In this document: one piece after another, positions 25,195-33,303 of the stretch
How positions within the stretch are numbered: the stretch's first letter is position 1
How the letters are laid out: the number at the start of each line of letters is the position of its first letter
Source of the DNA: an uncultured beta proteobacterium
GTDB taxonomy: Bacteria; Pseudomonadota; Gammaproteobacteria; Burkholderiales; Rhodocyclaceae
Direction: 5' to 3'
Length of the DNA stretch: 37,102 bases
Assembly: GCA_903946745.1 (NCBI GenBank)
Contig: CAJAWW010000055.1
Span: 1-37,102, forward strand
Position numbers and translations under genes: made by a program
Notes under the pieces: generated by a model
Databases searched by the model: none
What the model was told of the DNA's origin: nothing
What the model saw: only the letters and a program-made list of their open reading frames with translations

Positions 25195-26988
25195 ATGAAA
25201 CTCATCCGTAATTTCTCCATCATTGCCCACATCGATCACGGCAAATCAACGCTGGCGGATCGCATCATCCATCGTTGCGGCGGCTTGTCGGATCGCGAGA
25301 TGGAAGCCCAAGTGCTTGACTCGATGGATATCGAGCGCGAGCGCGGCATCACCATCAAGGCGCAGACCGCAGCACTTTTCTACACGGCGCGCGATGGGCA
25401 GGTGTACAACCTCAACCTGATCGACACGCCGGGGCATGTGGATTTTTCCTACGAAGTCAGCCGCTCCTTGTCGGCCTGCGAAGGCGCGCTGCTGGTGGTC
25501 GATGCGTCGCAAGGCGTTGAAGCGCAGACAGTAGCCAATTGCTACACCGCGCTCGAACTGGGTGTGGACGTGGTGCCGGTGCTGAATAAAATGGATTTGC
25601 CGCAGGCTGATCCGGACAATGCGCGGCAGGAAATTGAAGACGTCATCGGCATCGATGCCTCCGAGGCGATTCCCTGTTCCGCCAAAAGTGGCATGGGCGT
25701 GGATGACGTTCTCGAAGCGGTAATCGCACGCATCCCGCCGCCCAAAGGCGATCCGGCCGCGCCCTTGAAGGCGCTGATTATCGATTCGTGGTTCGACAAC
25801 TATGTCGGCGTCGTCATGCTGGTGCGGGTGGTTGACGGCAGCCTCAAGGCCAAAGACAAAATTAAGCTGATGTCGTCGGGCTCCACCCACTTGTGTGAGC
25901 AGGTGGGCGTGTTCACGCCGAAATCGCTGCCACGCCCGGAATTGCGTGCCGGGCAGGTGGGCTTCATCATCTCCGGCATCAAGGAGATCCATGCGGCGAA
26001 GGTGGGCGACACCGTGACGCTGGTGGATAAGCCCGCCGCTGAGGCGTTGCCCGGTTTCAAAGAGATCAAATCGCAGGTGTTTGCCGGGTTGTATCCGATT
26101 GAATCCAATCAATACGACAGCCTGCGTGATGCGCTGGAAAAACTGCAACTCAACGATGCCTCGCTGCAATATGAGCCGGAAGTTTCGCAAGCGCTGGGCT
26201 TCGGCTTTCGCTGCGGGTTTCTGGGCCTGCTGCACATGGAAATTGTGCAGGAACGGTTGGAGCGCGAGTTCGACCAGGATTTGATTACCACGGCACCAAC
26301 AGTGGTGTATGAAGTGATGATGCGTGACGGCACGCTGATACAGGTGGAAAACCCGGCCAAGTTGCCGGAAATTCAGCGCATGGAAGAAGTTCGTGAGCCG
26401 ATCATCACCACCAAAATTTTTGTTCCACAGGAATATCTGGGCGCGGTGATTACGCTGTGCGAAAGCAAGCGCGGTTCGCAGGTGAATATGGCCTACCATG
26501 GCCGGCAGGTGCAATTGACCTACGACATGCCGATGGCTGAAGTGGTGATGGATTTCTTTGACAAGCTGAAGTCAGTTTCACGCGGCTACGCCTCGCTGGA
26601 TTACGAGTTCAAAGAATATCGCTCGGCCGATGTGGTCAAGCTCGATGTGCTGATTAACGGCGAAAAGGTGGATGCGCTTTCGCTCATCGTGCATCGCGCC
26701 AATGCGCCGTATCGTGGCCGCGAACTAGCTGCCAAAATGCGTGAATTGATCCCGCGTCAGATGTATGACGTGGCGATTCAGGCGGCGATTGGTTCGACCA
26801 TCGTGGCGCGCGAGAACGTCAAGGCGATGCGCAAGGACGTGCTGGCAAAGTGTTACGGTGGCGACATTTCGCGCAAGAAGAAACTGTTGGAAAAGCAGAA
26901 GGCCGGCAAGAAGCGCATGAAGCAGGTGGGCAGCGTTGAAATTCCGCAAGAAGCCTTTCTTGCCGTGCTGCGTGTCGGTGATAAATAA
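25195..26988 (+). CDS. lepA: Translation elongation factor 4 (LepA)
   Basis: The 597-residue GTPase back-translocates or assists the ribosome. G motifs: [25 protein letters not shown] and [11 protein letters not shown]; then the EF-G-like domains and the LepA-specific C-terminal domain ending [23 protein letters not shown] (seen as [11 protein letters not shown]). Start [16 protein letters not shown] matches E. coli. No Shine-Dalgarno is visible because the ATG directly follows the T run of the upstream hairpin. lepB follows after 8 bases. Confidence 0.98.
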   Translation: MKLIRNFSIIAHIDHGKSTLADRIIHRCGGLSDREMEAQVLDSMDIERERGITIKAQTAALFYTARDGQVYNLNLIDTPGHVDFSYEVSRSLSACEGALLVVDASQGVEAQTVANCYTALELGVDVVPVLNKMDLPQADPDNARQEIEDVIGIDASEAIPCSAKSGMGVDDVLEAVIARIPPPKGDPAAPLKALIIDSWFDNYVGVVMLVRVVDGSLKAKDKIKLMSSGSTHLCEQVGVFTPKSLPRPELRAGQVGFIISGIKEIHAAKVGDTVTLVDKPAAEALPGFKEIKSQVFAGLYPIESNQYDSLRDALEKLQLNDASLQYEPEVSQALGFGFRCGFLGLLHMEIVQERLEREFDQDLITTAPTVVYEVMMRDGTLIQVENPAKLPEIQRMEEVREPIITTKIFVPQEYLGAVITLCESKRGSQVNMAYHGRQVQLTYDMPMAEVVMDFFDKLKSVSRGYASLDYEFKEYRSADVVKLDVLINGEKVDALSLIVHRANAPYRGRELAAKMRELIPRQMYDVAIQAAIGSTIVARENVKAMRKDVLAKCYGGDISRKKKLLEKQKAGKKRMKQVGSVEIPQEAFLAVLRVGDK

Positions 26989-26996
26989 GGCTGGTC

Positions 26997-27785
26997 ATGA
27001 ATTTTGCGCTGATACTTTTTTCGTTGGTGATCGCGACGGGTGTTGTTTGGAGCATCGACCATTTTTGGGCGCGCAAGAAGCGTCCGGCCGGCACGCCCGA
27101 TCCATGGTGGGTGGAATATGGCGCCAGTTTTTTCCCGGTGATTCTGGCAGTGTTTGTTCTGCGTTCATTTCTGTTTGAACCCTTCAAAATTCCTTCAGGA
27201 TCGATGATCCCCACGCTGTTGATTGGTGACTTTATTCTGGTCAATAAATACACCTATGGCATTCGCTTGCCGGTCATCAACAAGAAAATTGTCGAGATGA
27301 ATTCGCCGCAGCGGGGTGATGTGATGGTGTTTCGCTATCCGCCTGATCCTTCGCTTGACTACATCAAGCGCGTGGTGGGGTTGCCCGGGGACAAGGTCGT
27401 TTATCGCAACAAAAAACTGACGGTCAATGGAGCCGAGATTGTTCAGACCAAGCAAGATGATTATCTGGATAGCGAGCGCCTTTTCTACACGCCACGTTTT
27501 TCCGAGAAACTCGGTACGCTTGAGCATCAGATTCTTGTGGCACCCGAATCCCCCTCCTATGTGAACCCCTTTGCGAGTTTCCCGTACCGCGAAAATTGTC
27601 TCTACAATAGCGAAGGTGTCATATGTACCGTGCCGGCCGGGCAGTATTTCGTGATGGGGGATAATCGCGATAACTCTCAGGACAGTCGCTTCTGGGGTTT
27701 CGTGCCCGACGAAAATCTGGTGGGCAAAGCGGTCTTTATCTGGTTCAATTTTGGCGATCTGAAGCGGATCGGTTCCATCAATTAA
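26997..27785 (+). CDS. lepB: Signal peptidase I
   Basis: The 262-residue inner-membrane protease removes Sec and Tat signal peptides. Two N-terminal membrane segments (about 3-20 and 43-60) precede the catalytic Ser69 (IPSGSMIPTL) and the general-base Lys124 (YIKRVVGLPGD). The conserved box GDNRDNSQDSRFWGFVP follows. A 10-base gap separates it from the DUF4845 gene. lepA-lepB is the conserved order. Confidence 0.97.
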   Translation: MNFALILFSLVIATGVVWSIDHFWARKKRPAGTPDPWWVEYGASFFPVILAVFVLRSFLFEPFKIPSGSMIPTLLIGDFILVNKYTYGIRLPVINKKIVEMNSPQRGDVMVFRYPPDPSLDYIKRVVGLPGDKVVYRNKKLTVNGAEIVQTKQDDYLDSERLFYTPRFSEKLGTLEHQILVAPESPSYVNPFASFPYRENCLYNSEGVICTVPAGQYFVMGDNRDNSQDSRFWGFVPDENLVGKAVFIWFNFGDLKRIGSIN

Positions 27786-27795
27786 AGGGGGCAGC

Positions 27796-28155
27796 ATGAG
27801 ATTTCAGCGAGGCGTCAGTCTTAACGGACTCATGATTGGTAGCGTGATTTTTGCGGTGGTGGCTCTCGTTACCATGAAGGTGCTGCCAGAATGGATTGAA
27901 TTCGGCAAGATCACGAAGGCGGTGAAGTCGACCGCAAGTGATGCCAGTTTGAAAGATGCCTCCGTTGCACAGGTGAGAGCCAGTTACGAGAAGCGCCGGG
28001 ATATTGACGAGATCAAGAGCGTTTCTGCCAACGATATCGAGATCACCAAAGAAGGCGGCGAGTTGGTAATTTCATTCGCTTACACCAAGAAAGTTCCGTT
28101 GTTTTCTAACGTCAGTCTGGTTTTTGACTTTGAGGGCAGCAGCGCCAAGCAATGA
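27796..28155 (+). CDS. DUF4845 membrane protein
   Basis: The 119-residue protein has a pilin-like N-terminal membrane anchor (GVSLNGLMIGSVIFAVVALV, about residues 6-25) and a short periplasmic domain with IEITKEGGELVISFAYTKKVPLF. It is the DUF4845 family, nearly always between lepB and rnc in beta- and gammaproteobacteria; function unknown. GGGGG lies just upstream of the ATG. It overlaps rnc by ATGA. Confidence 0.9.
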   Translation: MRFQRGVSLNGLMIGSVIFAVVALVTMKVLPEWIEFGKITKAVKSTASDASLKDASVAQVRASYEKRRDIDEIKSVSANDIEITKEGGELVISFAYTKKVPLFSNVSLVFDFEGSSAKQ

Positions 28156-28820
28156 AAATGCAGCGCCTTGAAGCAGCGCTCGGGCACGGTTTTCACCGGC
28201 CGGAGTTGTTGAAACAGGCGCTGACCCATCGCAGTTTTGGCGCAGACAACTACGAACGCCTTGAGTTTCTCGGTGATTCTGTTCTCAATTGCGTTATTGC
28301 CGATCTGTTGTTCACCCGATTCCCGACACTCAAGGAAGGTGAATTGCATCTGCTGCGCGTGAGCCTGGTGCGACAGGAGGCGATTGCCGGGATCGCCCAG
28401 CAGCTCAATCTGGGTGAGGTCTTGCGGCTCGGTGAGGGTGAATTGAAAAGCGGTGGCTCCCGTCGGCCCTCGATATTGTCTGACGCGATCGAGGCAATCT
28501 TCGGCGCGATTTATCTGGATGCAGGTTTCGATGCCGCGCATGCCGTTATCGGAAGGTTATACGCGACAGCCATCGCGCGCATCGTGCCGACCGAAACCAT
28601 CAAGGATCCCAAGACCGCGTTGCAGGAAATTCTTCAGCGTCGCCGTCTGCCCGTGCCGCGTTACAGTTTGATCTGTACGCGCGGTGAAGCGCACAAGCAG
28701 GAGTTTGAAGTGGAGTGCATGATCGAAGGTTTAGATTTGCGTAGCACTGGAATCGGCACCAGTCGGCGCATTGCAGAACAACAGGCAGCCAGTCGGGCGA
28801 TGGCGGAAATCAAACCATGA
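28152..28820 (+). CDS. rnc: Ribonuclease III
   Basis: The 222-residue endonuclease cuts double-stranded RNA, including rRNA precursors. The signature YERLEFLGDSVLN holds catalytic acidic residues, and DAIEAIFGAIYLDAG the second metal-binding site. A dsRNA-binding domain fills about residues 150-222 (DPKTALQEILQRR to AEQQAASRAM). Overlaps of four bases with DUF4845 and era indicate coupled translation. RNase III autoregulation through a 5' hairpin is known in E. coli; I did not identify one here. Confidence 0.97.
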   Translation: MKMQRLEAALGHGFHRPELLKQALTHRSFGADNYERLEFLGDSVLNCVIADLLFTRFPTLKEGELHLLRVSLVRQEAIAGIAQQLNLGEVLRLGEGELKSGGSRRPSILSDAIEAIFGAIYLDAGFDAAHAVIGRLYATAIARIVPTETIKDPKTALQEILQRRRLPVPRYSLICTRGEAHKQEFEVECMIEGLDLRSTGIGTSRRIAEQQAASRAMAEIKP

Positions 28821-29728
28821 CGGACGTTGTGAGTGCTGCATTTCGCACCGGATACCTCGCGGTCATCGGGCGACCCAACGTTGGAAAGTCGACGCTGATG
28901 AATCGCCTCATCGGTGCCAAGGTGAGTATTACCTCCAAAAAAGCGCAGACCACGCGCCATCGCATTCATGGCGTGCTGACCAGTGAGTCGGCTCAGTTCG
29001 TGTTCGTCGATACACCGGGTTTTCAGACCACGCACAAAAATGCGCTGAATCGACTGATGAACCGCAGCGTCACCTCTGCGTTTTCCGATGTCGACGTCAT
29101 CCTGTTGGTGGTGGAAGCGGGGCGCTGGGGCAGTGGCGAAGATGATATCGTGCGCATGCTGCCGGCCGATACGCCGGTGGTGCTGGTCATCAACAAGATC
29201 GACCGGCTGACGAACAAGGCCGAACTGTTGCCCTTTATGGCCAAAGTTTCAGCCTTGTACGGATTCGCCGAACTGGTGCCGCTGTCTGCCGAAAAAGGGC
29301 ATGGAACGCAAGAGCTGTTGCCCATCGTCGCCCGTTACCTGCCCGAGGCACCGCCCGTATTTGATGCCGATGACATCACGGATCGTTCTGAGCGTTTTCT
29401 GGCCTCTGAAATATTGCGTGAAAAACTCTTTCGCAATCTGGGTGAAGAGTTGCCTTACGGCATCGCGGTTGAAATCGAGAAATTCGAGGTCGACACCACC
29501 GGCTCTAATCCCTTGCGGCGAATCCACGCGGCAGTCATTGTTGATCGGGATGCACACAAGGCCATCGTCATTGGCAAGGCCGGCGAGCGTCTGAAGCGCA
29601 TGTCTTCAGATGCACGCAAAGACATGGAAAATTTGTTTGGCGGCAAGGTCTGGCTGGAAACCTGGGTCAAGGTTCGCGGTGGCTGGGCAGATGACGAGCG
29701 CGCACTGAAGTCGCTGGGCTACGAGTAA
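28817..29728 (+). CDS. era: GTPase Era
   Basis: The 303-residue GTPase assists 16S rRNA maturation and 30S assembly. G1 is IGRPNVGKSTLMNRL, G3 is VDTPGFQT, G4 is INKIDRL, and the C-terminal KH domain has VIGKAGERLKRM. ATGA overlap with rnc. The P-loop codons GKSTL contain a one-mismatch copy of the dispersed 14-mer (28884-28897); here the protein sequence is fixed by function, so this copy may be coincidental. Confidence 0.97.
   Translation: MTDVVSAAFRTGYLAVIGRPNVGKSTLMNRLIGAKVSITSKKAQTTRHRIHGVLTSESAQFVFVDTPGFQTTHKNALNRLMNRSVTSAFSDVDVILLVVEAGRWGSGEDDIVRMLPADTPVVLVINKIDRLTNKAELLPFMAKVSALYGFAELVPLSAEKGHGTQELLPIVARYLPEAPPVFDADDITDRSERFLASEILREKLFRNLGEELPYGIAVEIEKFEVDTTGSNPLRRIHAAVIVDRDAHKAIVIGKAGERLKRMSSDARKDMENLFGGKVWLETWVKVRGGWADDERALKSLGYE
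28884..28897 (+). repeat. Dispersed 14-mer copy (one mismatch), in era
   Basis: Reads GAAAGTCGACGCTG. It falls in the era P-loop (Gly-Lys-Ser-Thr-Leu), in a different frame from the other copies, so it is the least convincing of the nine. Confidence 0.55.
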
Positions 29729-29740
29729 AGGGGTGAGCCC

Positions 29741-30460
29741 GTGAGCGGCAAGCAACGCATTGATGCCGAGCCGGCGTATGTTCTGCACCTGCATCCCTAC
29801 AGTGAAACGAGTCTGGTGGTGGATGTTTTTTCGCGCTGCCATGGACGTGTCCCGCTCTTGGCGCGCGGCGCGCGGCGCCCACGTTCGGCGATGCGCGGCA
29901 CGCTGATGGCATTTCAGCCGCTGGAGCTGGGCTGGTTTGGCAGCGGTGAAGTTAAAACGCTGGCCAAGGCGGAATGGATGGGCGGCGTGCCTTTGCTGAC
30001 AGGTCGCTGTCTGTTGCTGGGTTATTACCTGAATGAATTACTGATGAAAATGTTGCCGCGTGAAGACGCCCATCCGGCCTTGTACGATGCCTATGGGGAA
30101 GCGTTGATGGCCTTGGCGCAAGGCAGCGCGGATGCGCCGGAATTGCGTCGTTTTGAGAAGACGCTGCTGAAAGAGCTGGGCTACGGGCTGACGCTGGACG
30201 TGGACGCTGATTCGGGTGCTCCCATTGCGACGGAAGCACAGTATTGCTACTTGGTTGAACGTGGTCCGGTTGCAAAAGTCGACGCTGGGGATACGCCGAT
30301 GCTGTCCGGAAAAACCCTGCTCGACATGGCCGCCGACGATTACACCGACCCGCGCACGCGCCAGCAGAGCAAGCAGTTGATGCGTCAATTGATTGCCCAT
30401 CACATGGGCGGAAAGCCGCTACATTCGCGGCGAGTTTTCGTGGAGTTGCAGGAACTATGA
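29741..30460 (+). CDS. recO: DNA repair protein RecO
   Basis: The 239-residue protein anneals single strands and loads RecA with RecR. The N-terminal OB fold has AYVLHLHPYSETSLVVDVFSR and the conserved LARGARRPRS. The helical middle has GYYLNELLMKMLPREDAHPALYD and RRFEKTLLKELGYG. It starts with GTG at 29741 with AAAGGGG upstream. It carries an exact 14-mer (30274-30287). A three-hairpin noncoding element separates it from pdxJ. Confidence 0.94.
   Translation: MSGKQRIDAEPAYVLHLHPYSETSLVVDVFSRCHGRVPLLARGARRPRSAMRGTLMAFQPLELGWFGSGEVKTLAKAEWMGGVPLLTGRCLLLGYYLNELLMKMLPREDAHPALYDAYGEALMALAQGSADAPELRRFEKTLLKELGYGLTLDVDADSGAPIATEAQYCYLVERGPVAKVDAGDTPMLSGKTLLDMAADDYTDPRTRQQSKQLMRQLIAHHMGGKPLHSRRVFVELQEL
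30274..30287 (+). repeat. Dispersed 14-mer copy (exact), in recO
   Basis: Exact AAAAGTCGACGCTG, read in recO as Lys-Val-Asp-Ala. Confidence 0.85.
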
Positions 30461-30472
30461 CCATCCCCCCAT

Positions 30473-30554
30473 CCCCCTTCCCAAGGAAGGGGGTGACGCT
30501 TGTTCGCGGGCTGCGCCCGCTCCATGTTCGGGCGACCCCTCCTTGGGGCGGCCC
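30473..30554. repeat. Three-hairpin GC-rich intergenic element
   Basis: Between recO and pdxJ three stem-loops follow in a row. The first is CCCCCTTCC/GGAAGGGGG with loop CAA (30473-30493). The second is GCGGGC/GCCCGC (30506-30520). The third is GGGC+CCCC/GGGG+GCCC with a 2x2 internal mismatch (30530-30554). No T run follows any stem, so they are not simple terminators. The layout resembles palindromic extragenic repeat units; whether copies exist elsewhere in the genome cannot be seen here. Confidence 0.7.
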
Positions 30555-30566
30555 TGCGGAGGAATT

Positions 30567-31322
30567 ATGATCGAACTCGGTGTCAATATTGACCACGTTG
30601 CCACGGTGCGCGAGGCGCGTCGAGGTCATGAGCCTGATCCGGTGTGGGCTGCCGTGGAAGCGCATCTGGGGGGGGCTGACGGCATCACGGTGCATTTGCG
30701 CGAAGACCGCCGGCATATTCAGGACCGCGACGTGCGGCGTTTGCGAGAGCTCACGCACATTAAGCTGAATCTGGAAATGGCGGCCACCGACGAGATGGTC
30801 GGTATTGCTTGCGATATTCGTCCGGAAATGGCGATGCTGGTGCCCGAAGGCCGGCACGAAATCACCACCGAAGGCGGGCTGGATATTGTCGGGCAGGAAG
30901 CGCGTCTGCGCGATGTCGTTGCCCGGCTGGGCGAGGCGGGCATCGTCACCAGTGTATTCATTGATGCAGAGCTGCCGCAGGTCGAGGCCGCCAGTCGCAT
31001 CGGTGTGCGTGTGTGTGAAATCCACACAGGCCCTTATGCCCATGCTTTTCATGGTAAAGGGCGTGATGCCGAAAGCCCGGCTGTTCTGGATGAGCTGGCA
31101 AAAATACGCGTGGCCGGTGCTGCCATTTGTGCCGCCGGGATGCGCTTCAATGCCGGGCATGCACTGAACTATTTCAATGTGCAGCCGGTGGCGGCACTGC
31201 CGCGCATTCGCGAACTGCATATTGGTCACGCTATTGTCAGCCGTGCCGTGTTCGTCGGCATGCGCGAGGCGGTGCGCGAGATGAAGCGTCTGATGCGCGA
31301 AGCGGCGGCAGCAGCGCGGTGA
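30567..31322 (+). CDS. pdxJ: Pyridoxine 5'-phosphate synthase
   Basis: The 251-residue TIM-barrel enzyme condenses aminoacetone phosphate and deoxyxylulose phosphate to pyridoxine phosphate. Start ELGVNIDHVATVREARRG is canonical; LREDRRHIQDRD, LNLEMAATDEM, VPEGRHEITTEGGLD, EIHTGPYAHAF and NAGHALNY are active-site loops. GGAGGA (30558-30563) right after the third hairpin of the intergenic element is its Shine-Dalgarno. Its stop overlaps acpS by GTGA. Confidence 0.97.
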   Translation: MIELGVNIDHVATVREARRGHEPDPVWAAVEAHLGGADGITVHLREDRRHIQDRDVRRLRELTHIKLNLEMAATDEMVGIACDIRPEMAMLVPEGRHEITTEGGLDIVGQEARLRDVVARLGEAGIVTSVFIDAELPQVEAASRIGVRVCEIHTGPYAHAFHGKGRDAESPAVLDELAKIRVAGAAICAAGMRFNAGHALNYFNVQPVAALPRIRELHIGHAIVSRAVFVGMREAVREMKRLMREAAAAAR

Positions 31323-31696
31323 TTTTTGGAATTGGCACCGATATCGTTGCCGTGGCGCGCATGCGCGAGCTGTGGCAGCGGCACGGCGAGCGTGCGTTGG
31401 ATAAAATCCTGGCACCGGACGAGCGTGCGGCTTGCCTTGCCGCCACCGAGCCGGCGCGTTTCATGGCCAAGCGTTTTGCTGCCAAAGAGGCACTGGGCAA
31501 GGCGCTCGGTAGCGGCATGCGTGCGCCTGTTCTGCTGCCCGAGATCAGTGTGATACACGATGCGCTGGGTAAGCCGGATTTCACTTATGGGGCGGCACTG
31601 ACGGCGCATATGCAGCACAACGGGCTGACCGCCCGCCTTTCTATCAGCGACGAGCAGGAATACGCTGTCGCCTTCGTTGTGGTCGAATGCCCATGA
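31319..31696 (+). CDS. acpS: Holo-acyl-carrier-protein synthase
   Basis: The 125-residue enzyme transfers phosphopantetheine from CoA to AcpP Ser37. FGIGTDIVAVARM carries the magnesium-binding Asp and RFMAKRFAAKEALGKALG the Glu/Lys motif. The start is GTG at 31319 overlapping the pdxJ stop. The end AVAFVVVE is typical. nagZ begins at its stop (ATGA). Confidence 0.95.
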   Translation: MIFGIGTDIVAVARMRELWQRHGERALDKILAPDERAACLAATEPARFMAKRFAAKEALGKALGSGMRAPVLLPEISVIHDALGKPDFTYGAALTAHMQHNGLTARLSISDEQEYAVAFVVVECP

Positions 31697-32694
31697 ATAT
31701 GATGCCTTGCGGGCCGCTGATGGTCGACATCGCGGGTCTCGAACTCACTGCGCTTGATCGACAGCGACTTTGCCATCCGTTGGTCGGCGGTGTCATTCTG
31801 TTTGGTCGCAACTATTGCGATCGCGATCAATTGACGGCGCTGTGTGCATCGATCCATGATTTGCGTCACATTCTGATTGCGATCGATCACGAGGGCGGAC
31901 GCGTGCAACGCTGTCGCGAAGGTTTCACGCGGATTCCGGCGATGCGGCGTTTGGGGGCGTTGTGGGATAGCGACCCGGCCACCGCTTATACCGATGCGCA
32001 GTTGATTGGCTATGTGCTGGCGGCCGAGTTGCGTACCTGCGGCGTCGACTTTTCATTTACGCCGGTGCTCGACCTGGATTGGGGGCCGAGCGGGGTGATT
32101 GGAGACCGTGCTTTCCACCGCGATCCAACGATTGTGACGCAACTTGCAGGGGCTCTGATCGATGGTTTGCGCGCAGCCGGCATGGGTTGCTGCGGCAAAC
32201 ATTTTCCGGGCCATGGATGGGCTGCCGCAGATTCACATGTGGCGATGCCCGTGGATGAACGTAGTCTGGCCGACATGGCACCGGATCTGCTGCCGTATCG
32301 TCATCTGAAGCTGGATGCCGTGATGCCGGCGCATGTGATCTATCCGCAGGTTGATGCGCGCCCCGCCGGGTTCTCGCCCGTGTGGATCGGCAAGTTGCGG
32401 ACAGAATTTGGTTTGGACGGCGTGATCTTCAGCGACGATCTGTCGATGGAGGGTGCGAGTGTCGCGGGTGGTATTGTCGACCGTGCAAACGCCGCCTGGG
32501 CGGCGGGTTGCGACATGCTGCTGGTGTGTAATGCGCCGGATTCGGTAGCTGTTCTGCTCGATCAGTGGAACCCGCCCCCGGATCCGGTGCGGGCAGCCAG
32601 AGTTTCGCGTTTGTCGCCAAAGATGCCGGCACCAAGCCTCGAAAAAAATCCCGCCTATGAGGCGGGATTGGTGGCGATCAAAAAGCTCGCGTAA
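31693..32694 (+). CDS. nagZ: Beta-N-acetylhexosaminidase NagZ
   Basis: The 333-residue cytosolic GH3 enzyme removes GlcNAc from recycled muropeptides. Motifs: DHEGGRVQRCREGF, GKHFPGHG with the following DSH, and the nucleophile Asp in VIFSDDLSMEGA. ATG at 31693 overlaps the acpS stop (ATGA); an ATG at 31687 is possible. It carries a one-mismatch 14-mer (32040-32053). Its last codons (Asn-Pro-Ala-Tyr-Glu-Ala-Gly-Leu) are also the hairpin of the efp terminator on the other strand. Confidence 0.95.
   Translation: MNMMPCGPLMVDIAGLELTALDRQRLCHPLVGGVILFGRNYCDRDQLTALCASIHDLRHILIAIDHEGGRVQRCREGFTRIPAMRRLGALWDSDPATAYTDAQLIGYVLAAELRTCGVDFSFTPVLDLDWGPSGVIGDRAFHRDPTIVTQLAGALIDGLRAAGMGCCGKHFPGHGWAAADSHVAMPVDERSLADMAPDLLPYRHLKLDAVMPAHVIYPQVDARPAGFSPVWIGKLRTEFGLDGVIFSDDLSMEGASVAGGIVDRANAAWAAGCDMLLVCNAPDSVAVLLDQWNPPPDPVRAARVSRLSPKMPAPSLEKNPAYEAGLVAIKKLA
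32040..32053 (-). repeat. Dispersed 14-mer copy (one mismatch), in nagZ
   Basis: Minus strand reads AAAAGTCGACGCCG. In nagZ it encodes Gly-Val-Asp-Phe. Confidence 0.75.
32642..32669 (-). terminator. efp terminator inside the nagZ coding end
   Basis: On the minus strand AATCCCGCC and GGCGGGATT form a perfect nine-pair stem with a five-base loop, followed by a seven-T run (32642-32648). It lies 26 bases past the efp stop and wholly within nagZ codons. Confidence 0.88.
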
Positions 32695-32695
32695 T

Positions 32696-33253
32696 TTATT
32701 TGACGCGGTTTTTGTATTCGTTGGTGCGGGTATCGATTTCGATCTTGTCGCCAATTTCAACGAACAGCGGCACCGGCAGTTCCATTCCGGTACTGAGCTT
32801 GGCGGGTTTCATGACCTTGCCCGAAGTGTCGCCCTTGACGGCGGGTTCGGTGTAGATCACTTCGCGCACCACGCTGTTGGGCATCTCAACGGAAATGGCT
32901 TTGCCGTCATAGAACACCACTTCGACCGGCATGCCGTCTTCGAGATACTGGGTGGCGTCACCCATGTTTTCGCCTTCGACTTCGTACTGGTTGTACTCGG
33001 CATCCATGAAGACATACATCGGGTCGGCGAAGTAGGAATAGGTGCATTCCTTGCGCTCGGGCACGACTTGCTCGAATTTGTCGTCGGCCTTGTAGATGGC
33101 TTCTGAGGCGGCATCGGTGAGCAGATTCTTGAATTTGAATTTAACGACAGCAGAGCTGCGGCCGCCTTTGTTGTATTCGGCTTTCTGGACGACGAGCGGT
33201 TCGTTGCCGACCATGATGACGTTGCCAGCGCGGAGTTCCTGAGCGATTTTCAT
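32696..33253 (-). CDS. efp: Elongation factor P (Arg32 type)
   Basis: The 185-residue factor relieves ribosome stalling at polyproline. The tip loop NKGGRSSA places Arg32 where EarP-type EF-P is rhamnosylated (other types have Lys). The C-terminal [16 protein letters not shown] and [18 protein letters not shown] are canonical. AGGA lies nine bases before the ATG. earP is directly upstream on the same strand (50 bases), and convergent nagZ ends one base away. Confidence 0.97.
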   Translation of the reverse strand: MKIAQELRAGNVIMVGNEPLVVQKAEYNKGGRSSAVVKFKFKNLLTDAASEAIYKADDKFEQVVPERKECTYSYFADPMYVFMDAEYNQYEVEGENMGDATQYLEDGMPVEVVFYDGKAISVEMPNSVVREVIYTEPAVKGDTSGKVMKPAKLSTGMELPVPLFVEIGDKIEIDTRTNEYKNRVK

Positions 33254-33303
33254 GACATGCTTCCTGCGACGGAATTAGAAGAGTGGGAGAAATTGAAAAC
33301 CGT

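Noticed and set aside
25246-26514. Long open frame antisense to lepA
   Set aside because: Shadow of lepA with low-complexity His/Arg/Gln-rich translation and no start signal.
29952-31415. Long open frame antisense to recO, pdxJ and acpS
   Set aside because: It mirrors well-identified genes in a GC-rich region; composition is Arg/His-rich and no domain is recognisable.
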